Assembly (NCBI GenBank): GCA_034336665.1
Contig: CM067592.1
Location: forward strand, 42,314,045-42,378,044
Reading direction: 5' to 3'
Source of the DNA: Luscinia megarhynchos
Taxonomy: Eukaryota; Chordata; Aves; Passeriformes; Turdidae
Length of the DNA stretch: 64,000 nucleotides
This document shows positions 1 to 12,860 of this stretch, in pieces. The notes under the pieces are model-generated. The model searched no databases. It was given only the letters and a program-made list of their open reading frames with translations, and was not told where the DNA came from. The position numbers and the translations under genes are program-made. Positions within the stretch are counted from its first letter, which is position 1. The number at the start of each line of letters is the position of its first letter.

Positions 1-3000
1 GATGCTGTGTAATCCCTTCTTCAAGCAAGACTTCAATCAATAGAAATATTCCCCAAAATGGACATAGTGCCTTAAAAGATGTCTTCATTTTAAGCACTAA
101 CTTACCTCCTCTTGTTGTTGAACCAACAGCTTTTAAACAACTCAGGGTGGCCTAGTCTGGCAACAAATTTGTAACAATGAACACCTTTGGAAAGTGAAGA
201 ACATACAGCTTCTTTCTCTTTTACAAGCTCCTCATTCATTGACTTACAAGTTAGTTAGCTACTGTTTTATTAAAAATGCAGTTTGAAACTCTAGCTTTTG
301 AATCTCTTTCAAGAAGCATTCCCCAAAATGGGAGTGGTGGGAGAAAATGTTTCTGGGAAGAGAAGTGTGAGAAGGTTAAGTAACAAACTAAAGCAAGAGC
401 TAAATACTCTGGGAACACAGCAGACAAATGAGAGTAGTTAAAGTAAAAAACTCTCTCTCTGACACAAAGACAAGTGACATTACTGGAAAGGAACAGAAAG
501 ACTAAATATTGGCAAATAACAGAATCTATATTTGCCTTTTAACCAGAGTCCTGATGAGAAGACAAAAAACTGATTTGATTGCACTAAATGGATTAAAAGA
601 GCATCGGTGTCATAAAAAAAAAATCAGACTTTTAGAGATTGCTATTTCATATAAGAAACCAACAAGAGGAAGACACTTTGAAGTTCTTATAACATATCTG
701 GGGCTTAAGAATAACACATTTAGCTGCTGAGTTCATAGAATACAATAAGGCAAAATCAAACCCACAAACTTAAATACTACTGAAACACTCTCAACTAAAG
801 TTACCAAAAGCAATCCAAGTATAATGAATTGTCAGATCAGAAAAAAAGACTGATTCCAAGTGCTGAAGCAGAGACAAGATAATACTAACTGGATGGAGTA
901 ATCAAACCACAATGCCTGAAAAATATACAGGCACACAACAGAAGTGAGAAGTAAAAAACGGCACATGAAAGTGATCTTACAAGACGCACTATGAAAAATG
1001 GAACCAGGTATGGAAGAAAATGCAACCATAAATAGTATCAAGTCTAATTGTATGAAGGTATCACATTTGTAAAAAATAAAAGCATTTTCGAAAATGAGGT
1101 ACAAAAAAGCTTCAAGATGTAATCATCTCACACAAAGGGAGGCTACATCATCATTCTGAGCAGGGAAGATTTAGCCATAAACAATCATCACTGGGAACTG
1201 CTTCAGACAGCAGCTGAAGGTGGAAGGCTCCCTTCAGCATAAATTAAACCTTAATATTAACTAGAATATACAGTAAGATATAACACAAGAACCTGTATAC
1301 AGGATCCTGTTCTAATGTGCTATTACAGACAAGTATTTCAAAAGCAAATTTGGTCTTGCTGAGTACAAGCAGTCAAATTGTTAAGGGGATAATTTCTGTT
1401 ATGCTGCAGTCTATGAATAAGACCAAAGGTCATCCAAAACACTGAAGATATAATCTGTAACTTTTTAAAGAAATATAATTGCTATGCTAACCTGCATTTC
1501 TTTATGAGGGTGAAAAACCTACGTATTTTTTAAAGGAATTTCACTATGCAGAAACACTGCCATTACACACTATTCTCTGATTTTAAAAAACAGTCTTAAT
1601 TGCCAGACATGATGCCTGCCTATGGCAATGACAGATATAAGACCACAAGTTGATTGGTTTTAGTGTAAATACTTTGAAAAACAAAATACACCATGTTCAA
1701 CCTATCCAGACTTCTATTAAAATGGTGCCACGAGGAAAACTAACAACTCATGTCTATTGATGAGGAAGAAACCCTTGATACTCACACTAACACCAGATGA
1801 AAAGTTGTTTAATAGACCTCTAAGAATTATGTAACTAACTGTATAACCTCAGTGTTAAACATTGCTCTGCAATTGTCATAAACATTAGGGGAAATGATTA
1901 TCTAAAATAATTAGGTACAATATGTTTTTTTCAAGAGTGGTATGAGTTAGGCCTCACAATCAATGGTCTGTGTATAAACTTCCAGATGCTAAATCTGGAC
2001 TCCTTTGGAACAACTTTAACTCCTTTCACAACTTTAAAAAAAAAAAAATTAGCCTCTAAGTCTGAAGAAAAATACTGGGAAGACTTATGGGACTGACAGA
2101 CTTACAGCAGAGACTAAAAGCCATTAATACAGTAAGAAGACCAAAAGGTAAAATACCAGCCAAGAGATTAATTTGTTGGTATTTCTGTCTGCACAGAGGT
2201 CTTCCCTTGTGAACAGAGGCAGAATCCCAGAAGAACCTAGTTCAACACAGTTGATCTTACTATCTGGTGTTGGTAGCAAATTAAGAGTGGAGAAACACTG
2301 TTCCTGGCCCTGCTCTACAAATGCTTTTTAAAAAAAAACTTCCCTCAGATACAAGCTTAGATCCAAAGTTTCTCCCTCGCCACAGCCAGCGAGCAGGAAG
2401 TTCCTGAACATTCATTCCCTTCCTCAAATCATTCACTCTAAAGTATATATTCATAAAAAGGAGCTAAACAAGATTTTTTTTTAATTAAGTAAGAAGGAAA
2501 AATGAAAAGCTGTCAGTTCAGACATCTTGTTATCATGTTTTTGGATTATATTTAAATTGGCTTTTGTTTCATTGGCTTGTTTTAATTACCAAACATCTTA
2601 AACCAGCAAACCATACAGCATCAGAATGAGAAGATTTATAATTTTAAAACATGCAAGGGAAAAATCTTAAATGCATTTTTTTGAAAACACAACTTCATAG
2701 CAGCAGAGAACAGATGAAAGAAAATTCTGTGATTTGGGTGTCATGGATGTAAACCCCCACAACTTGTGTAACAGGAGCATAACAATGTGCAACAGAAAAA
2801 AGGCAAAGGAGAGTTGAAACAATACTTTTAGAGAGGTGGGACAACATTAATATGCAATATTTTGATATATTTTCTTCCAAACAAGTGTCAAACTTCTGTG
2901 TGGTCTTTGAGCCTTGCAGATTCACTTTCACTTGATCATAAATACTATGGCAAATTTATGTTTTGGATCTGTCTTCAGTTTATACATCTATCTGACTAAG

Positions 3001-3680
3001 CCAAATTTGAACATACAAATTTTAAATTCTTTTGCAGCATTTAATAAAAATGTAATACTCCAGAAGGTTACACCATACACACTACCATCCCTATTCAAAC
3101 ACACCAATTTCTTCTACAATCCAACACCAAGTTTGTTATTATGAATCAACCTCCTATGTACTGTACTCCAAAAACTTTATTCCTGGAAAATTGTCATATC
3201 TCTGCAAACAGCTGAGCAGCAGATGCTCTACAGTCCAGGCTTAGACCTTCCAATTTTGCAGTGCGTTTGATCAGTAGAAAGAAGGGGAGATAGTACAGGA
3301 GAGTAAAGTGCACTACTTAAATAAGATTAAATTTAACTATTTGAGAAGTAATGGAAAAGTACTCTTAATAGATCATTTTAATGCTTTTAGATCCCTTTAA
3401 GCATTTACTGAAGCAATTAAGCACTTGGAACAGGCTGTACTTAGATGCTGAAAACTCTCCTGCAATACAATTTTTTAAGAAAAGGTTAAATGGTTGTTCA
3501 CAAAGCGTGGATACAATTGATTCTGCCTGAGAGGCTAAGGCTTTATCAAATCTTCAAGTCCCCTCCAGCCCTGTGTTTCTTTCATCTGTAAATCAGGTTC
3601 CAGTAAATGATCTGAGGGTCAGATATGTGTGAGGATGTGACATTAAAGGCTTTGGATGTAGGAATGAGGACATACCCTAC
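1..3680 (-). other. SLC27A6: SLC27A6 intron 1 (partial)
   Basis: This is sequence downstream of the exon 1 donor, continuing past the window start. It is AT-rich, and none of its minus-strand reading frames resembles SLC27A6 exon 2, so that exon must lie outside the window. The only structured part is a possible old CR1 remnant near 3425-3590, listed separately. Confidence 0.8.
3425..3590 (+). repeat. possible ancient CR1 3' fragment
   Basis: Short stretches resemble the 3' end of CR1 LINEs in sense orientation: GGAACAGGCTG near the start, a degenerate middle, then AAGTCCCCTCCAGCCCTGTG near 3557-3576. The match is weak and scattered, so this is tentative. Confidence 0.35.
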
Positions 3681-4194
3681 CTGCTCCCACAACCAGTATC
3701 TTGGGCTCACAGCTACTGACACAGTGCAGGAGAGATCTGAAGCGGACATTGAAGTTGAGGAACGCCACCACGCAGCCCAGCTTGGCCAGTCCGAACCACA
3801 CGTGGATGAAGTCTGGCTCGTTCCCCATCAGCAAGGCCACCGTGTCTCCCTTCTTCAGAGCCTCGTGCTGCAGGAAGACCTGCGCTATCCTGTTACTCCT
3901 CCGGTCCACATCCCTGTAGCTGTGAACGGTCCCTTCGTAGATGAGGAACGGTTTGTGGGGCTGCTTCTCCGCCAGCTTCACGAACTTGTCCAGGACGGTG
4001 ACAACCCTCCCTTGCAGCCGGTACATCTCCATCCTCAGCCCATAGGTGAACACTTTGAGCAGGTATCTCAGATCGGCCCAGAAGTAGGGGAAGAGGAGTT
4101 TCTGGATGAAGTGCAAGGAAAGAATCCCGACAGCAGCCCCCGGTACCCAGGAGGGCGGCACTGGGAGCGGGTACAGCTCGTCCCAGCCACGCAT
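3681..4194 (-). CDS. SLC27A6: SLC27A6 coding exon 1 (fatty-acid transport protein 6, N-terminal 171 residues)
   Basis: The exon encodes the N-terminus of a very-long-chain acyl-CoA synthetase/fatty-acid transporter of the SLC27 family, which activates and takes up long-chain fatty acids at membranes. From the ATG at 4194 it reads 171 codons plus one base. Residues 22-54 form a hydrophobic membrane segment (HFIQKLLFPYFW), followed by VVTVLDKF, KPFLIYEG, the block KKGDTVALLMGNEPDFIHVW at 114-133, and GLAKLGCVVAFLN. These blocks match FATP6 more closely than other SLC27 members I know. The exon ends at GCAG followed by GTAGGG, a good donor in phase 1. The ATP/AMP signature lies in later exons outside the window. 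I chose the ATG at 4194 because it has G at -3 and sits just before the conserved part. An in-frame ATG at 4311 would add 39 GC-rich codons that look like 5'UTR. The first 20 or so residues differ from the mammalian start. Confidence 0.93.
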
Positions 4195-4513
4195 CTCCCC
4201 GCAGCCGGGCAGCCTGGCACACGGCCGGGCAGGGCGCGGAGGCGAAGGCCGGCAGGGGCTGAGGCTCTTCCCGCCCTCTCCTCCTGCGCAGCGGGACGCC
4301 CGGGCCAACACCGCTCAGGAGCTGGGGAGACAGGGAGCACCGACGGCGCCCGCCTCAGGCAGCCCCGGCACGGCCGGAGCGCCCGCCCGCCTCAGGCTCG
4401 CCGCACCTGCGGGCGGCCGGCGGGAGCAGGACGGGAGTGCCTGCGCGGCCGCGCACGGCGGAGCCGGACACCTTCTCCCCCCTCGGCCCCGGCACTCACG
4501 GACAGCGCCCGCC

Positions 4514-4515
<2 letters not shown>

Positions 4516-4566
<51 letters not shown>
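4516..4566. repeat. (CTG)17 / (CAG)17 triplet repeat
   Basis: There are 17 uninterrupted CTG triplets on the + strand, which read as CAG on the SLC27A6-sense strand. The run lies 322-372 bases upstream of the chosen start codon, inside the CpG island, and so in the promoter or 5'UTR. It is flanked by CCCGCCCG and CCGGCGAGG. In the various frames it gives runs of Leu, Cys, Ser, Ala or Gln, which are not real proteins. Confidence 0.97.
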
Positions 4567-4568
<2 letters not shown>

Positions 4569-4810
4569 GGCGAGGCGGCGGCCGCCGCTGCCTGAGCCGG
4601 TTGCATAAGGCGCGATCTCCCTCCCGCCCAAGCCCTCGGCCCGGGGTTGGCTCCCGGGGAAGGCGGCGGCGGCCGAGCGCAGGAAGCCTCGCCCCGGGCC
4701 GAGGCGGCGGCTCGGAGCTGCGGGCGCGGCCCCGCGGAGGGCGGGGGCGGGCGCTGGGGGCAGGTGGCTCCCGCCGGCCGGGCCGCCCCGTCCCGCCCCG
4801 CCCCGCTGGG

Positions 4811-5045
4811 CCGGGACCCGCCGGGCCCGGGAGCTCGGCCGTGCTGGGTCCCGATGGGTCGCGATGTGTCCCGCTGGGTCCCGCCGGGCCCGGGAGCTCG
4901 GCCGTGCTGGGTCCCGATGGGTCCCGCCGGGTCCCGCTGGGTCCCGCCGGGCCCGGGAGCTCGGCCGTGCTGGGTCCCGATGGGTCCCGCCGGGCCCGGG
5001 AGCTCGGCCGTGCTGGGTCCCGATGGGTCCCGGAGCTCGGCCCCG
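4811..5045. repeat. GC-rich minisatellite, about 63-bp units
   Basis: A block starting CCGGGCCCGGGAGCTCGGCC recurs at 4821, 4884, 4947 and 4990, giving spacings of 63, 63 and 43 bases. Each unit continues with a GTGCTGGGTCCCGATGGGTC segment, and a partial unit follows. Within units the shorter motif GGGTCCCG is itself repeated, so this is a two-level tandem array. It forms the upstream half of the SLC27A6 CpG island. Confidence 0.93.
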
Positions 5046-5090
5046 CCCTCGGCCCCAGAGGAGCGGAGGGGAGCAGGCACCTGGAGAGTG

Positions 5091-8000
5091 AAGCTGTGTT
5101 CCCGACTCTCTCTAGCAGTGTTTTCGTTCTGGTTTTTTGAGGCTTGATTAGATTAAGAATGTATAGACACAGGTCTGTGTCCTGGGGTGACTAGAGGGAC
5201 CCCAGTCGAGGTTTCTTCTCAAATTTTGCCCTAAACCGGGACAGTCTAGTATACGAACGCTGGCTGGATGTGCATTCAAAACAAATCCGAGCCAGCCCCG
5301 GCAAGTTTAATAGTGCAAAACTAGATTATGAGTAGATTTCACGCCTCTTCAAAGAAGAACCTGTCAGTAGGCTGACAGGATTTTATTGATACTGTAGTGT
5401 TCCTTACTTGCAAAGGGCAGTGGATGTGTACGTTCTGTGCTGGCTAGGTGTACATTTACAGGAAGAAAGAAGTATTGAGTTTGTCAGCTGGTGAAAATCA
5501 CTTCTTCCAGAAAGACGTTCTGTCAGAATACAGAGTTCCAGCTTACCTTTCTTATGTGGAGATAACTTAAAGGGTCGGAAATTTAAAATTTCTTCAAGGT
5601 AACTAATAGGTAGATTAAATGCTGCATTAACCTGTGCTTAACATACAAAAACTCACTGTAGGTGTTTGGCTGGCTGGAGTTTGGCTGTTGCTAATTGCTA
5701 CAGAAATGCGCATAAATAATGAATAAGGGGAAATGCCGTGACTTGTAAGGAAGATGCATATTTATGTATTGATTTGAAGGAAGATAGAGGCTGACAGATA
5801 CACTTGTTTGCTTTGAAGAAGGCAGAGAGAAAGCAGAAGTCACAGCAGGTCAGGTAAATGAAAAGCTCTGGGCATATGGATGGGAGTGAGAGGAAAAGAA
5901 ATAGATAATTGATAGAGCACAAAAGTAAGATAAATACAGAATGGGCTGTGGATAAGAGAGACATATTTTAAATACATTGTGCTCTGAGCTAAAAATCAGC
6001 CAGGCAACGTTGTATTAACTAAAGTGACTAATGATTAGTGTGTCACCACACGCCACGAGAACAGAGAGGAAAAATTTTGTATCTTAGATGTTATCAGTGC
6101 TGCTAATCCCCAAAAACTGAAATGATGAGCTAGACCTTAACATAAACACTCTGGTATTCTGAAAAATGCAGTTTCAAAGCAAAATTGTAGGTTTCTGGTC
6201 TCTGAATTGTCCCTTTTCCTGTTAATTCTACATAGAAATTATATTGATCCTCCCCACTCAGTATCCAAGGTTCTTGTAAACATGAACAATAACTTATTTC
6301 TTACATCCTCCTGAAGGGAGACAGAACAATTCCCTAATGCATGTGTAATAAAAATGGATAAGACGAGCCAAGAAATATCATTAGGTTATGGAAAAGTCAC
6401 ATAACTCAGGTGAAGCCACGCTGGAATTGGATTCAAACCCTGCTTATGCCAGAATTCCTTTGGGATATTGGATAAATCCCTTACAACATCCCCAAACTGG
6501 GTTATTTAGTCAAGCCACATGCCTAACTTTACACCTTAAGTCTCTCTTAGTCCCCTGGTTTTATGGTTACACAAGTAACTATAGATTAAGACACGAGAAT
6601 CTGCAGTTTCTATTCTATGCTAAGTGAAGTGGTAGCTGGTCTAGCACCTAAAGTTAGGAGGTGGGTTAGGAATTAGTTAAATTCACCTACAATATTTTTG
6701 CTCTCTCTAGCTTTGGTTCTTTATCCCATGGAAATACATTCACATTAGTTAATTTTTTTAAGGTAAACAGCATAGAATTTGAATGGCTCAAATTAATTTT
6801 TTTTCATGTTAACTAGTTAATATTAGCAGTTAAGGTACAATTATCTGCATGCATGGGTTGTGTGTAACATATGAACAGTTAGGAGAACATGAGTTGCCAT
6901 ATGCATTGAATAAATTGTTGGAATAAACAGTTGTCTGGGAAAAGAGACATATCTTATTATGAGAATAAAATTACTAATATAGCGTGTAGTTGCAAGTGGT
7001 ACATCCATATTGTGAAGAAACCTTAATTAAAACTATTCCAAAGGTTAACTCAAAAAAAAACCTCGAGAAAGTTCTCATATTTTAAATGTAGTGATATTTG
7101 TTTTAAAGTAAATAAAACCCCAAAAGTATAGTGGAAAATCACCTGTTCATTGGGTTCTTGTTAAATGTCATAAGCTGGAATCTAATTTACTTTTGACATT
7201 ATGTAGAACACATAAACTCATACCACAGACAAACTGAGCCCTGAATTATTTAGCAGGCTGTAATTATTCTGCTCAATTTCATTTCAACAGAAAACATTTT
7301 GATGCCTGAGAGTATGCTATGACCCAATAGTGAAATATAAAGGAGTTTAATTTTTCACTGGTGGAACTCATATGTGAGAAGTTTTTGTTTCTTTTTTTTT
7401 TTAAATGTGGTTAGATAAAGTACTTCCCTGTACCAAAATCTCAATATTGCAAGAAAATATGCCCTGAATACAGAAACGAATCTGCAGTGTAAAAAACCTA
7501 AAAAAAGTTACCATTTTGACATATTGTACCTTTAATATCCAAATAACACAATATGGTGCTGTACATACATTTTATTAACTCTGCACCTGGCTAATATGCC
7601 TATAGGAATTTGCTTGGACTATTTTATTGACGTAAGTATAAACTTGGGGGACGGAGAGGGAAGCTATTTTAAATAAGATTTTTTTGCTGTATGGAGTTTT
7701 TGGGTCCCCTTCAGAATTTACCTAAGGAGATAAATTCTGAAGTGTCAGCTATATTCTAATTTCTTATTAAAGTAATTTTAAAGTAGTGACTTTTTAAAAT
7801 CTGAAATAAAAGTTTTGAAACTTACAATAGAAAGAGATTAAATAGAAATTCCTTCAAGAATAAAAGCCTATGACTTAAAGATAGATTCCTGGCTTTTCAG
7901 AGTGTCAGAATACTGTAATATGGAAGAGGAAGAAAACAGCATCATATTCTGGATATTGTCTTGCAGATTGTCCACCACTATTGAATTATTCCTTTTTTAT

Positions 8001-9789
8001 ATTTACGTTAAATAAATATATTAAATACATATATATATTCTATTTTAAAATATATATTCTATTTTAAAATATAATCCAGAAGATTAAATTAAAATAAAAA
8101 TACCTTGAAAATGCAATTTCCAGATCTTCACATCTCACTCTTCAATTCCATTCCCATTAAGGTAAAATAAAAATGTCTAAGTAATTGTGTCTGTTAATTT
8201 CCAGAGGTTAGTTGTGAAGCATATGTCTAACAAAGTCTAAAATCTTTAATCTGAAATTGAACAAGTAGTAAGCAAACCAGAATTTGATGGCTGAGTGGCC
8301 AGTAAGCAAGTCATAATGATGAAACAGCCATACGAAACTAACTCTTGACTAATAATGTCCCTTTGGAATTTGGGGAATGAATAGTGTAGTCATACTACAA
8401 CTATTACAGAGACCTGAGGAGGTAAAGTCTAAAGTTTTTGTCACGGCACAGACCAAACATTATGGAAGCTTTTCATCAAAGAAAAGCATTTAGGATTCAA
8501 ATCCATAGGAAATGAAAATTGACTTTTATAATATTTTGGAATGCTTGCTTATTCTATAATTGTGTGAGGACATTAATTTGAAATACATACAGCTCCTTGT
8601 CTCAAGTCATTCACTACAGCATGTCAACACTACAGACTTGTGGCAACCTTTCAAAGATGTAGAGAAATATCATGTCTAGTACATAACATTTTATTAACAC
8701 TAAGCTTTACTATTAATATAATAAATAATTTAAACCCTCCTCCCAATTTTATTTTTAATTTTAATTAGCTTTGAATAGCCTCTGCAAGTAAATTTGTAGT
8801 TTTGCCTGTACTAGGAGCCATATATAGTAGCAACCTAGTAAAATTTAGACAAAAGTTTCCAAAGAAGCATACTGAAATATTAAAATTTTCTCAGTCCTAG
8901 AACAACTTTGTGGACTGCTGATGGAATGAGTTCACAACAGTGAGCCTCTTGGTCCTGAAAAGATAGAGCTGTGGTTCAGTCCTACTGATGTGAATTGGGC
9001 AAGCTACCGGTTTGTACATTTGATAAGAAATATATAGAATTATATAGAAGGATTTCACATTGTAGTCTGATAATCTCAAAACAGCTGTTTTGACTTTACT
9101 CATTCCTCAGCTCCTGCCTTGCTCATCAGATATAAAACACGACACTGACCTGTCAAAGGGATGCAAACTTTACTTGGCTTAAAGGACTAGCCGTCATTCA
9201 TACAGAAAATTGAAATAAGAGCCAGATGAAAAGTAGAATCTGAGTATAAATCCTTTATAGAGGATATTCTGGTGCCATCTCAGGTGTAAGGTAAACAAGA
9301 AGATAAGAAAGCATGGAGAAACCCCAGACAGGACACAAACTGAAATAGAGAAGGAAACAGACTTCTCCTCAGTATGAAGTGACATCATTTTCACATTTTT
9401 TAATAGATACTTTGTTGACCTCTAGTTTAATTTGACTCATGTTATGGGTGATTTGAAAATAGCTTAAAATTTTTTAAAAGTTTTACGCCTTAATTTTTTT
9501 TTGTTATTCTTAAAATGGTTCTAGACTAGCACTGCAGAGCATAGTATCCCAATTTGTTCTTCTTTTCATGTCAAATAACAAGAGCATTATTTTATACAAT
9601 CTTAGCTGGCTTGGAATAGGATGACATAGGATGAGTCTAGAAGAAATCTTCCAGCGATTGTCAGGGAAATTTTCTGGCATGTTGGCCTGTGTCAAAACAG
9701 CATAGAGCAGAAAAAGCATGAAAACCATGAGCAAAACTTCAACAATGTGTAACTGTCTCTAAGAAATCATATTGAGCAAAATGTCTAGC
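5091..9789. other. intergenic, no gene seen
   Basis: This is AT-rich sequence upstream of the SLC27A6 promoter. Open frames are short and resemble nothing I know. The one small structure is a 19-base direct duplication at 8032-8072. Confidence 0.7.
8032..8072. repeat. two-copy 19-bp AT-rich tandem duplication
   Basis: The segment TTCTATTTTAAAATATATA occurs twice with a period of 19 bases in a locally AT-only stretch. Confidence 0.85.
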
Positions 9790-9927
9790 ATATCCATATC
9801 CATATCCATATCCATATCCATATCCATATCCATATCCATATCCATATCCATATCCATATCCATATCCATATCCATATCCATATCCATATCCATATCCATA
9901 TCCATATCCATATCCATATCCATATCC
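9790..9927. repeat. (ATATCC)23 hexanucleotide array
   Basis: There are 23 perfect copies of ATATCC (GGATAT on the other strand), with no interruption seen. It creates artefactual Ser-Ile and Tyr-Gly frames on opposite strands. Confidence 0.97.
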
Positions 9928-12860
9928 ATTGTTTGCTTCTGCTTTGTGGGTATGTGCTAGGCTTTTAAATTTTAATTTAAAAGAAATTTTTAAAGTAAAC
10001 ATCTCTCAGGGTGTTTCCAGTAAGTACCAGTTGGAAGTATTCAGTGTTTTCATTATCATGCTGAATTTCTAGGTGAAAGGGCTGCTGTATTCATCTTTCA
10101 AAGGATTAGAACAGGGTGTTTGCTTTCTGTGCCTTCAGGCACTCATAAGATAGTTTTCAACTTGCCTCTGCTTTCTGGGCTTTCATGTTTGCAACACAGT
10201 TTAACAGTATGCCAGAGGACATCTGTCCTTTATTTGTGTTTTCATTGTTTTGTGCTTTGATTGTATTTGAAATTTTATCTGATGACCATGACAATAGTAT
10301 TATCAATGTTAGCCAGTATAAAAGTTCATTCTGTGACCTCTTCTTGTAACAAGTACTCCCCTGTACTTGTACTACTATTTATGATACTGTCTCTATTTTT
10401 TAAGAAGTTAGGTCTTCTATACAGAACAATATTTTCAGAAATACTTTGCCATCTGGTGTAACTGGGCTATATACTAAAATACTGACTTTTTAAAATTCAG
10501 TAGCAAAAGCTGTCACTTATTTTCTTAGCTTTCTTGTCGTGTTCCTTTTTTGTGGTATGGAAATGAAGAGGGAAAATTACTCTCTTGAAAGCCCAAGAAG
10601 CAACTTACAACAGGAGAGGGAGAAAAGAATTTAAAGTATTTAAGAGTTACAGGTACTTGTACTTCTCTGCACATGTTAAGTATTTCTGAATCCTGAAACC
10701 GCAGTCATTTTGTGGTGCAGGAGACTCATTCCTCAAGCATCTTTTACGTAAATCCTGTTCAATGTGATTCTCAATCACAGTGATCTTGTATTAAGTTTGC
10801 TGGATTGAGTTGGTTTGTTGTTGTGCTAATAACACAGCTAATAACCATTTCTGGCACATACTGATTTTGCTTGCTTGAAGCAATGTTTGACATGCTCTTT
10901 ATGCTTCTTTTTTCCCCCTTTTGCCCTTCACAAGGCAACTTACTTTGAGAGATGATGGAGAGAAAACCTATTCCATTTCCTATTCCTGTGGCTCCATTAT
11001 ACATAGTCAGAGTCACCAAGCAGCAATAGCAGAGCTACTCAGCAGCCTGAGGAACAAAAAAGGTGCTGAGGATGCCCCTTACACAGGCAAAAGCACTCTC
11101 CCTGACCACAGGGCAGTCTGGCTGCTCCTGAATGCATGAGATCTGGGATACTTCCATATAGGAGCTGCCAGAAGTCCCGGACAAGGCATGATAATGGATC
11201 AGGTCCAGGATAGGAGATGGGCCAGAGTTGGACTAGATACAACGATACAGCAGTGTCCATCCACAGGGCAGAACAGCTCAGGTAAGTGTGGCTGCCTAGC
11301 CCTGAACTTAGACCCTTTGGAGACTTTGGGTGGAGGGGAGAACATCCCAAGTGATTGCTGGTTTGGGCCATTAGGGCAAATTTATGTCACTAGCTGTTAC
11401 TTGAGTCTTGCAGGTTCTAAGAAACTGATAGAGCCTCATATCTTTTGCAGTTTTCAGAGAAGTATTTCTGAAAAAAAAAAAATTTATGTTCATTCAAGTA
11501 ACTTGTCATATGAACTGCAGATGAAATGTGTCATATTCAATCACCTTGACTGATAAACCTCATGAGGCTAATGGGGAACAAATGTAGGAAAAAAGTTAAT
11601 GAGGAACAAATAAGCTGACTAAATCACATACTTTAATATCATTAACTTTACATTTATGTGATATAGTCTCTACTACATGCAAAGAAAATATCTTTTGTAT
11701 GTGTCATTTTATGGTGTTTGTAAGATTTAAGCCATGAACATTTCAGACAAATTGGCCATTTTCTTAGTTTCTAACTGCCTGGGGTGTGTCTGTGTTATTA
11801 AGTGGTTATCTTAAAAATGAGGAGGTAAGTATGTAGGTATCTTCAAATACTAGTCTGGTAATAAAAGAAAAAAGAACCTGGTAACCACAAGGCAAGTATA
11901 GGCATTTTAAACTCAGCATTATGTGAGTAAATAACTATGCTTTTATTTCTGGAAGGAGCTTTCTTGCCAAAAACTTCATCTGGATGGAGTTGAATAACTT
12001 CTAAATCTATATGAATGATCTTGTTGCAAAATGATTTCATGCCAAGAAAACAAAATTGTGTTGAAAAAGAAATTTTTAAGGATATGTCTGTTTGCAAGCA
12101 GCATTTTTAAAATAAATGACTCCCTGAAATCTAGATCCGTAGCCTGTGTTGTACACTAGTTCCTTAACCACCTAATAACAGTTGGCCTATTGGCTATTTT
12201 GCAGCTTCATAGTCTTGTTTCAATGGTGTTAACAGACCACCTGCAGCAAGAGTGTTAGCAGTCAGTGAAATACTAATAAATGACAAGATAATCCTGTTTT
12301 GTCTTCTCTCCACTAGAATGCTGTTTGCTCAGGTACAAACATGTCAACAACATTGAAAATAGCTTTAAAAGGTAGTGAGCTCTACTTTCCACTGAAAGAA
12401 AAATGAATTCTGGAAGATTTCTCAAGGTCAGCTGATCATCGAACCATGTACAAAAATGACCAGCCAAAATGGTCTCACTGGAATAATTTGTTGTTAATAT
12501 GCCTTCCTACATTTCCATCTGTCTGCAAACCATAATAACTGAAAAGTAACAGCGCAGGCAAATCACCTTACAAGTCGCTTTTGCAATTGCAACATTATGC
12601 TGAGACAGGAAAGTCTTTGCCTGACTAGCTTGTGTAATGATCAAAGCAGACAATTGCATTTCTGGAGCAAGAAAAAACACAAACTGCAGAAGAGTTTCAC
12701 TTTTGTGATGGCAGTGACTACAGCATTCTGCCTAGACAGCACAGGCTCAGGCATGGCAATTAGTCTCTTCTATCATGCATTCTTTTCTGTTAGTAGCTCA
12801 GCGGAGACCTCTCACCTGTTAAAGCAGGTTAAAACAAGAGCTGGAGGTGGGGGGACTTAA
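9928..12860. other. intergenic, no gene seen
   Basis: Mixed-composition intergenic DNA. The open frames near 11000-11550 have no recognisable domain, and their composition gives no coding signal. Confidence 0.6.

Larger units (their letters stand above)
4190..5090 (-). promoter_or_regulatory. SLC27A6: CpG-island promoter and 5'UTR of SLC27A6
   Basis: Immediately upstream of the SLC27A6 start codon the sequence becomes extremely GC- and CpG-rich for about 900 bases, then drops sharply to ordinary AT-rich DNA near 5100. It contains many GGCGG and GGGCGG-like boxes and no clear TATA box, as expected for a CpG-island promoter. The transcription start cannot be placed from sequence. Long open frames on both strands here follow from the lack of AT-rich stop codons and are not genes. 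The island contains a CTG/CAG triplet run and a GC-rich minisatellite, listed separately. Confidence 0.75.

Noticed and set aside
832..2931. Minus-strand frames considered as SLC27A6 exon 2
   Set aside because: They lack the conserved acyl-CoA synthetase P-loop (TSGTTGLPK type) and any similarity to the expected exon.
3625..5147. Long open frames on both strands (up to 344 codons) over the SLC27A6 exon and CpG island
   Set aside because: They arise from stop-poor GC-rich DNA, the CTG run and the minisatellite. Only the minus-strand frame ending at 3681 matches a known protein.
9739..10002. Open frames of Ser-Ile or Tyr-Gly repeats
   Set aside because: They are translations of the ATATCC array.
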